Assembly: GCA_024645305.1 (NCBI GenBank)
Contig: JAHEFU010000093.1
Span: forward strand, 1-10,586
Direction of reading: 5' to 3'
Source: Planctomycetales bacterium
GTDB lineage: Bacteria; 4484-113; JAFGCY01
Length of the DNA: 10,586 nt
Shown: one piece after another, positions 6,343 to 10,586 of the stretch
How positions within the stretch are numbered: position 1 is the stretch's first letter
How the letters are laid out: each line of letters opens with the position of its first letter
Made by a program: the position numbers and the translations under genes
The notes under the pieces: model-generated
Seen by the model: only the letters and a program-made list of their open reading frames with translations
What the model was told of the DNA's origin: nothing
Databases searched by the model: none

Positions 6343-6962
6343 GCTTCGAACCCGCCTGCATCGTGATTGCCGGACCAAGTGGCGTGGGAAAGTCCACGCT
6401 GATTTCCCGGGCTCTGGCCAGCCTGCCTGACTGGATGCTGTCCGTCAGTGCCACAACACGGCCGATCCGGGAGGGCGAAACGGATGGCCTGAACTATCAT
6501 TACCACTCCCGTGAGGATTTCGAACGCAAGGTGGTGGAGGGCGGATTCCTTGAATTCGCCCAGGTTTACGGCAATTACTACGGCACACCGGTAAGTGAGA
6601 TCAGGCGCGCGGCAATGGCTGGTCGCAACCTGGTGTTCGAGGTGGATTCCGTGGGCTGCCTGAGTATCCGCTCCCTGCGCCCTCACTGGCCGCTGGTGGC
6701 CATCGTGCCTCCTGAACTGGAGGTGCTGCGCCGGCGTCTGGAAGGCCGCGGTACGGAGAGTGTGGAAAGCCTGCAGTTGCGATTGTCCAACAGCATCGCC
6801 GAGCTGCAGCGGATGCGGGGATTTGATTTCGTTATAGTGAATGATGAACTTGAGCAGGCTGCGGCCCAGCTCACTGGATTGATGTCCCTGGTCGGGGCAG
6901 GGCTGACGGATGTCAGCAGGACCGTAGACAGAGTTATTGAGAAAGCCGGAGGAGCTAAATGA
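6339..6962 (+). CDS. gmk: Guanylate kinase
   Basis: This enzyme transfers phosphate from ATP to GMP, giving GDP, in cytosolic purine nucleotide synthesis and salvage. The 207-residue length is typical. Visible motifs are the P-loop GPSGVGKS (12-19), the GMP-binding segment SATTRPIREGETDGLNYHY (37-55), and FLEFAQVYGNYYGTP (70-84). Next come EVDSVG (101-106, in place of the usual D-x-Q-G), PPELEVLRRRLEGRGTES (124-141) with the lid arginines, and a closing DFVIVNDELEQA (163-174). It overlaps the previous gene by four bases and the following rpoZ by four bases (ATGA 6959-6962), so the three are probably translated together. Coupling gmk to rpoZ is widespread in bacteria. Apart from the EVDSVG variant all key residues look intact. 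Confidence 0.97.
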   Translation: MSFEPACIVIAGPSGVGKSTLISRALASLPDWMLSVSATTRPIREGETDGLNYHYHSREDFERKVVEGGFLEFAQVYGNYYGTPVSEIRRAAMAGRNLVFEVDSVGCLSIRSLRPHWPLVAIVPPELEVLRRRLEGRGTESVESLQLRLSNSIAELQRMRGFDFVIVNDELEQAAAQLTGLMSLVGAGLTDVSRTVDRVIEKAGGAK

Positions 6963-7402
6963 AGTACAAGGAAGACTCCCTGATCCAGCCTTCGCTGGAA
7001 GCATTGCAGGAACGCATCCCGAAGAAATATGAACTGGTCCTGACCGCCACCCGGCGGGCCAAGCAGATCATCCGCGACATGCGACTCAACACCGTCGGCT
7101 ACAGCGAGGATGACCTGCGGCGCAAGCCTCTGTCCATTGCCCTCAACGACATTGTCGAAGGCCGGGTTGACCAGAGCACCCTCGCAACTCCGGACATCAC
7201 ATTCACGGATTATGAGGAAGGTACGAGCGACCTGTTCACCGACATTGAAAGCCTCGGCCCGCCCGAGGAAGGTGAGATCGGTGATGAATTCCAGGAAGCC
7301 AGCTTCCCCTCGATCCCCGATGATGCTGAAACTGTCGTGGAGGAACCGGAAGCGGTGGAAGACGACGAATTCGGCCTGTCCATCGGCGAAGAAGACGACT
7401 GA
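6959..7402 (+). CDS. rpoZ: RNA polymerase omega subunit with long acidic C-terminal tail
   Basis: Omega binds the beta-prime subunit and helps RNA polymerase assembly. Residues 14-72 carry the family core: LQERIPKKYELVLTATRRAKQI (16-37) and RKPLSIALNDIVEGRV (55-70), which match the conserved helices and the KP-x-x-xAL-x-x-I segment. The position between gmk and coaBC supports the call. The total of 147 residues is well above the usual 70-100. The extra part (about 81-147) has 26 Asp/Glu and no Lys or Arg in 67 residues and is probably disordered. Translation is coupled to gmk by the ATGA overlap. The tail could contact basic proteins or tune polymerase; that is inference. Confidence 0.9.
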   Translation: MKYKEDSLIQPSLEALQERIPKKYELVLTATRRAKQIIRDMRLNTVGYSEDDLRRKPLSIALNDIVEGRVDQSTLATPDITFTDYEEGTSDLFTDIESLGPPEEGEIGDEFQEASFPSIPDDAETVVEEPEAVEDDEFGLSIGEEDD

Positions 7403-7426
7403 TCCTGTGCTCCTGCTGAGGCTGAT

Positions 7427-8659
7427 ATGAAGCGAATCCTGCTCGGAGTAAGTGGTGGCATAGCCGCCTATCGTGCCTGTGAGCTGACACGCCTGTTCAT
7501 CCACAGTGGCTGCGAAGTGCAGGTAGTGCTGACGCCATCCGCCGAACAGTTCGTCTCGGCCATGACCTTCACAGCCCTCAGCGGCAAGCGTGCCATGGTC
7601 GTGGATGACCTGGAGGGTGGCAGCAGCGAGCTGTATGCCCACCTGAACCTGACGCGTGATATCGACTGCTTCGTGGTGGCACCGGCCACGGCTGACACCA
7701 TTGCGGATTTCGCGGCGGGCAAGGCTGACAAGCTGCTGACCGCCTGCCAGCTGAGCAACACTGCACCCCTTGTGATTGCGCCCGCCATGAATGTGCGGAT
7801 GTGGGAGCATCCGGCGGTGCAGGCCAATGTCCGCAGCCTGATCGAACGCAAGGCCCACTTCGTGGGACCAAGCAGTGGCAGCCTGGCATGTGGGGATGTC
7901 GGCAGTGGCCGGATGGCGGATCCCGAGGAAATCATTGACTTCGTGTACGAGATGCTGAGCAATGAACCGGCGGATTTCTCCAGTGGGGAACTGACAGGCC
8001 GGCATTTCATCGTCACCGCCGGTGGCACCCGGGAATACATTGACCCGGTCCGCTACATTACCAATGCCAGCACCGGCACCCTGGGCCTGGAGATTGCCAT
8101 GGCCATGATGGATGCCGGAGCCACGGTGGAACTCCTGGAAACAGGGATCGAGATCAGGCCGGAACTGGTGCCACGCTTCACGGAAATCACAAGGGTGCGC
8201 ACCGCGCTCGACCTGCAGGGCGAGCTGGCCCGGCGGCTGCCCGATGCGGACGGCCTCGTGATGCTGGCGGCCGTTGCGGACTATGGCCCTGCCCATTACA
8301 TTCCCAGCAAGCGCAAGAAAGACGGTGATGCCTGGCAGCTTTCCCTCGAGGAGACCCCGGACGTCCTGGCATCAATGAAGCAATTACGCCGCAGTGATCA
8401 GCTGATCTGCGGTGTGTCCCTGGAGGACAGTGACTGGCTTGAACGGGCAAAGGACAAGGCCCGTCGCAAGGGTGCGGACATGCTTTTGGCGGTCGAACTG
8501 GGTGGTGACCTGCCCTTCGGGCGCTCAAAGTTAAACTGCGCCATGGTCACCGGCGATAGTGTATTAGCCGAACCGGGCTGGCGGGAAAAGCATGAGCTGG
8601 CCGCCATGACTGTCCAGTGGATTGCCGGCCGCCTCGGCAATGCCGGCGCAGATGACTGA
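7427..8659 (+). CDS. coaBC: Bifunctional phosphopantothenoylcysteine synthetase/decarboxylase (CoaBC)
   Basis: The two domains catalyse consecutive steps of coenzyme A synthesis: CoaB joins cysteine to phosphopantothenate using CTP, and CoaC decarboxylates the product with FMN. Its 410 residues are normal for the fusion. CoaC (1-180) shows GVSGGIAAYRACEL (7-20), catalytic H72 in HLNLT, PAMNVRMW (119-126) and the substrate-lid cysteine C155 in LACGDVGSGRMADP. CoaB (190-410) shows TAGGTREYIDPVRYITN (197-213), AAVADYGP (281-288) and the lysine cluster KRKK (295-298). Some CoaB signatures differ: the usual SSGKMG is STGTLG (215-220), GFAAET is GVSLED (329-334), and the Asn usual in the VAN segment is replaced (LLAVEL, 353-358). 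It follows rpoZ by 24 bases with a weak ribosome site, TGAGG (7417-7421). A functional enzyme is likely. Confidence 0.95.
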   Translation: MKRILLGVSGGIAAYRACELTRLFIHSGCEVQVVLTPSAEQFVSAMTFTALSGKRAMVVDDLEGGSSELYAHLNLTRDIDCFVVAPATADTIADFAAGKADKLLTACQLSNTAPLVIAPAMNVRMWEHPAVQANVRSLIERKAHFVGPSSGSLACGDVGSGRMADPEEIIDFVYEMLSNEPADFSSGELTGRHFIVTAGGTREYIDPVRYITNASTGTLGLEIAMAMMDAGATVELLETGIEIRPELVPRFTEITRVRTALDLQGELARRLPDADGLVMLAAVADYGPAHYIPSKRKKDGDAWQLSLEETPDVLASMKQLRRSDQLICGVSLEDSDWLERAKDKARRKGADMLLAVELGGDLPFGRSKLNCAMVTGDSVLAEPGWREKHELAAMTVQWIAGRLGNAGADD

Positions 8660-8697
8660 CCGGCTGACGACAAACAATTAAGCCTCAGGAGCTCCAG

Positions 8698-9594
8698 GTG
8701 AGAATAACTGCTACAGCAACCGTGCTGTTCCTCTGCGTGCTGTGCCTCGCGGCACCCGCCGCCGCCGCGGGCAACAGTCCCGTTGCCACGAAGGAAGGCG
8801 TGACCTTCACGCTTGACGACCTGAACATCTACTGGTTGCGCAACCTCGGCAAGGATGGCCTGCTGGACTTCTTCCAGACCATGGTTGTCTATCAGGAGGG
8901 GCTCAAGCAGAGCCTGCGACCCACCCAGCAGGAAATGACCAGCTTCGTCGATGACACGATGGGCCGCGATGTCTACAACCAGTTCAAGCTGCTGTACAGT
9001 GAGGACACGGTCAACCAGCTGCTGGAATACACGATCGTCACTTCCAAGTACGAAACCTGGCTGCGTGACAAGATCCGTCGCGAGAAGAACATCAAGGTGA
9101 CGGAGGAGGAAGCCAACCGCTTCTTCCTGGAGAACATTGACCAGTTCCACCTGCCGGAAGGTGCCCACCTGAGCATCATTTCCGTCGACAATGAAAGCCA
9201 GGCCAATTCCGTGCTCAGCCGGCTGCAGGCCGGGGAGAATTTCGGTGACATCGCCTCACAGGTGAACATGGATCCGCAGATGAAGGCCGTGCGCGGGGAG
9301 CTCGACTCCTACCGCCGCGGCGAGGGCCTTCCCAAGCCGCTCGTGGATGCGGCCTTCTCCCTGCAGGAAGGGCAGTACAGCGGCATCATCAAGGGCAGCA
9401 ATTACCACATTGTCTATTGCCACCGCCGTTATCCGGAGGTCAGCCCGACCTTCGACCAGATCAAGAACCAGCTGATGGTTGACCTCGTCGAAGCCAAAAT
9501 CGACCCCTATTACATTGATTCCCTCAACGACCTGATGGCTGACAAGCTGCCAGAGTTCAAGATCGATGCCGAGCTGTTCCAACCCGAGGAATGA
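8698..9594 (+). CDS. Secreted parvulin-type peptidyl-prolyl isomerase (SurA/PrsA-like foldase)
   Basis: The protein has 298 residues. The start is GTG 8698, supported by AGGAG at 8687-8691 six bases before it and by the signal peptide that begins there, with cleavage after the alanine run near A24. Residues about 30-150 form a helical N-terminal chaperone-like region (ending IKVTEEEANRFFLENIDQF). Residues about 155-245 form a parvulin domain: AHLSIISVDNESQANSVL, then GENFGDIA, then VRGELDSYRRGEGLPKPLVD, AAFSLQEGQYSGII and NYHIVYCHRR. This matches the rotamase fold of SurA, PrsA and PpiC. A short helical end (250-298) follows. It would help fold exported proteins, such as the envelope proteins encoded nearby, in the periplasm. 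It is the last gene of the operon, 38 bases after coaBC. It could equally be named PpiC-like; no lipobox is seen. Confidence 0.92.
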   Translation: MRITATATVLFLCVLCLAAPAAAAGNSPVATKEGVTFTLDDLNIYWLRNLGKDGLLDFFQTMVVYQEGLKQSLRPTQQEMTSFVDDTMGRDVYNQFKLLYSEDTVNQLLEYTIVTSKYETWLRDKIRREKNIKVTEEEANRFFLENIDQFHLPEGAHLSIISVDNESQANSVLSRLQAGENFGDIASQVNMDPQMKAVRGELDSYRRGEGLPKPLVDAAFSLQEGQYSGIIKGSNYHIVYCHRRYPEVSPTFDQIKNQLMVDLVEAKIDPYYIDSLNDLMADKLPEFKIDAELFQPEE

Positions 9595-9616
9595 GCTGCT
9601 CAGAAATGGATGAATC

Positions 9617-9651
9617 GGGCGGGGCCAGGCAGGCCCCGCCCTTTCTGTTTT
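9617..9651 (+). terminator. Rho-independent terminator at the end of the gmk-ppiase operon
   Basis: GGGCGGGGCC (9617-9626) pairs perfectly with GGCCCCGCCC (9632-9641) around the loop AGGCA, followed by TTTCTGTTTT (9642-9651). It lies 22 bases after the isomerase stop codon and closes the five-gene unit. Confidence 0.92.
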
Positions 9652-9861
9652 CTGCTGCCAGCGGAATGCTCTGTCAATGTCAGAATACCCGGGGGGGCAT
9701 CTGGAACTGGCCGGGGAAGGATTGGCATGTACGGAAATGTCCCTCTGGCGGGTTTCTGGCGAGATTAGTCCCTGACTGAGCTAAGAGGCGATTTCTGCGA
9801 TTTCCGCCCGGGGATCGCCCTGGCCAACTGGGATTTCCAAAGCGTTGCCGGTGATTTCCCG

Positions 9862-10046
9862 TGCCAACAGTTAACTTTTTTAGCCCCCCGAACATGCCAA
9901 TCTCCGGAGGGCCAAAGTGCCAACCATTCCGGCAACAACGCCAAAATGCCAATCAATCGGGCGGAATTGGTGCCAAATTGGCGAAAAATCGCCTGATTCT
10001 GGCAATTTTCGGGGCAAAAACCCTTGACTTAAGCTAGTATTGCCAA
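9862..10046 (+). repeat. Degenerate TGCCAA repeat array
   Basis: Exact TGCCAA occurs on this strand at 9862, 9895, 9918, 9947, 9971 and 10041. Near copies GGCCAA (9910) and CGCCAA (9939) are present, and TTGGCA lies on the other face at 9722. Around 9910-9961 there is a 29-base tandem repeat: GCCAAA-r-TGCCAA-y-CA-w-TC-s-GGC occurs at 9911-9933 and 9940-9962 with 20 of 23 positions identical. A shorter relative, TGCCAATCTCCGG, lies at 9895-9907. A family of protein-binding sites or a decayed repeat element would both explain this. Confidence 0.6.
9971..10004. repeat. Imperfect inverted repeat (stem-loop)
   Basis: GGCGA (9980-9984) pairs with TCGCC (9989-9993) around AAAA. Outside a small internal loop the pairing continues (9976-9978 with 9996-9998, then 9971-9975 with 10000-10004), about 13 base pairs in all. 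There is no T-tract, so it is not a normal terminator. It ends some 20 bases before the promoter-like sequences of the next gene. Confidence 0.5.
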
Positions 10047-10064
10047 TAGTACTCTCCTAAGGAG
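10024..10064 (+). promoter_or_regulatory. Promoter-like region and strong ribosome binding site of the H1-tailed gene
   Basis: TTGACT (10024-10029) resembles a -35 box, and TAGTAT (10035-10040), identical to the -10 box of the beta-barrel gene, lies too close to pair with it. TTGACT with 17-base spacing would use the poor TAGTAC (10047-10052). The exact promoter is therefore unresolved. The Shine-Dalgarno TAAGGAGT (10058-10065) is nearly a perfect complement of the 16S rRNA tail and lies 7 bases before ATG 10073. TATTG-C-CAATA (10038-10048), with one TGCCAA copy inside, overlaps the region and could be an operator. Confidence 0.45.
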
Positions 10065-10072
10065 TAGGCAAA

Positions 10073-10586
10073 ATGGCAAGGAAAACCACTTATCGTAGTC
10101 GCATCCAGCGCACGATCGACGCCCCGGCAGTAAAGGCGTTCGAAGCGTGGGTGGATGCGAAGACGAATGCCAAATGGTATTCGTCCAAGGCAAGCCACGA
10201 CGTAAAGGTCGGCGGTTCATACAACAACAGTTTCGGAGACAAGGGCAAGTTCCTCGAGGTTGCCAAGGGTAAGAAGCTGCGTTATACCTGGGAAAATCCC
10301 AAGAACTCACCGGGAACGGTGGTGACAGTCAACTTCCGCCCGTTCGGCCGCAACAAGTGCAAGGTCCAGGTGACCCACTCCAAGCTGCCGCGCAAGGGGG
10401 ATATCGAAAAGTTCCAGGATTACTGGAACTGGGCGACAGACAGTCTCAAGAGCTTCATTGATAACGGCCGCCGCATGACCATGGATGCATGGAAGAAGCA
10501 GCAGGCCGCTGAAGCCAAGAAGGCCGCCACCGCCAAGAAGGCTCCGGCCAAGAAGGCGCCGGCCAAGAAGGCTGCTGCCAAGAAGG
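10073..10586 (+). CDS. AHSA1/SRPBCC-fold protein with histone H1-like Lys/Ala/Pro tail (partial)
   Basis: The frame is open to the window edge (171 codons seen). Residues about 8-135 match the AHSA1-type START/SRPBCC fold: RIQRTIDAPAVKAFEAWVD at the start, WYSSKASHDVKVGGSY (35-50), then GKFLEVAKGKKLRYTWE (58-74), TVVTVNFRPFGRNKCKVQVTHS (82-103) and FQDYWNWATDSLKSFI (114-129). These proteins have a hydrophobic ligand pocket. From about residue 147 the sequence becomes AEAKKAATAKKAPAKKAPAKKAAAKK, like the C-terminal tails of eukaryotic H1 and of bacterial H1-like DNA-binding proteins. In the DNA, GCCAAGAAGG recurs at 10514, 10532, 10547, 10562 and 10577. DNA or RNA binding by the tail is inference from composition. 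The start is fixed by TAAGGAGT just upstream. The N-terminal domain is also basic (ARKTTYRSR). Confidence 0.85.
   Translation, partial: MARKTTYRSRIQRTIDAPAVKAFEAWVDAKTNAKWYSSKASHDVKVGGSYNNSFGDKGKFLEVAKGKKLRYTWENPKNSPGTVVTVNFRPFGRNKCKVQVTHSKLPRKGDIEKFQDYWNWATDSLKSFIDNGRRMTMDAWKKQQAAEAKKAATAKKAPAKKAPAKKAAAKK

Larger units (their letters stand above)
9652..10072. other. Noncoding region with degenerate repeats upstream of the H1-tailed gene
   Basis: These 421 bases hold no credible gene. The left half carries four copies of GATTTC within 69 bases (9790, 9799, 9832, 9853). The right half carries a TGCCAA repeat array, described separately, then a long imperfect stem-loop (9971-10004), a possible promoter and a very strong ribosome binding site. 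Base composition is patchier and richer in A and T runs than in the genes. Confidence 0.6.

Noticed and set aside
5712..6378. Minus-strand frames of 179 and 213 codons opposite the unidentified 250-aa gene
   Set aside because: They raised the question of which strand is coding. The plus strand has the promoter, the ATGA overlap with gmk and the more natural composition, so the plus frame was kept.
6683..8296. A 537-codon open frame on the minus strand opposite gmk, rpoZ and coaBC
   Set aside because: It lies wholly antisense to three firmly identified genes, and its translation looks like a His/Gln-rich shadow of GC-rich codons with no motif or signal.
9680..9956. Minus-strand frames of 63-90 codons in the repeat-rich region
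   Set aside because: Trp/Gly/Pro-rich low-complexity translations that arise from the repeated GCCAA and CCGG words; no start signals.
9862..10046. A CRISPR array
   Set aside because: The repeats are degenerate, only 6-23 bases long, and spaced irregularly (23-70 bases) without unique spacers or nearby cas genes.

Overview
The window comes from a GC-rich, diderm bacterial chromosome. It encodes two lipoproteins with lipobox signal peptides, a small predicted outer-membrane beta-barrel and a periplasmic parvulin-type foldase, so an outer membrane is likely. The order gmk-rpoZ-coaBC is a common bacterial housekeeping arrangement, but the proteins are divergent: an omega subunit with a long acidic tail, an unfamiliar protein at the head of the operon, and a CoaB domain with altered signatures. 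Tandem lipoproteins with dockerin-like calcium loops and PKD domains, and a protein with a histone H1-like tail, suggest an uncultivated lineage. I cannot name the phylum from sequence alone.

Layout. Bases 3-119 hold the last 38 codons of an unidentified gene. It abuts, stop to stop with no gap, a minus-strand DinB-like gene (120-578). A clear sigma70-type promoter (670-699) then drives the first of two tandem paralogous surface lipoproteins (751-2715 and 3006-4460). Both share a signal peptide, two dockerin-like loops exactly 56 residues apart, a beta-sandwich-like segment, PKD domain(s) carrying a cysteine pair, and a C-terminal carboxypeptidase-regulatory/SdrD-B-like domain. A 354-base gap follows, with an inverted repeat, a strong promoter (4729-4758) and perhaps a transposase remnant. 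Next comes a secreted 178-aa predicted beta-barrel protein (4815-5351) with a strong terminator.

A second transcription unit starts at a very good promoter (5548-5576) that leaves almost no 5' leader. It comprises an unidentified 250-aa gene, gmk, rpoZ, coaBC and a secreted peptidyl-prolyl isomerase. The first three genes are coupled by 4-base ATGA overlaps, and the unit ends at a textbook terminator (9617-9651). It links nucleotide metabolism, RNA polymerase assembly, coenzyme A synthesis and envelope protein folding.

The last part (9652-10072) is noncoding and rich in a degenerate TGCCAA-containing repeat. It leads into the start of a gene, cut by the window edge, for an AHSA1/SRPBCC-fold protein with a Lys/Ala/Pro-rich histone H1-like tail. 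This repeat array plus H1-tailed ligand-binding-fold protein, and the dockerin-like lipoprotein pair, are the two most unusual things here.
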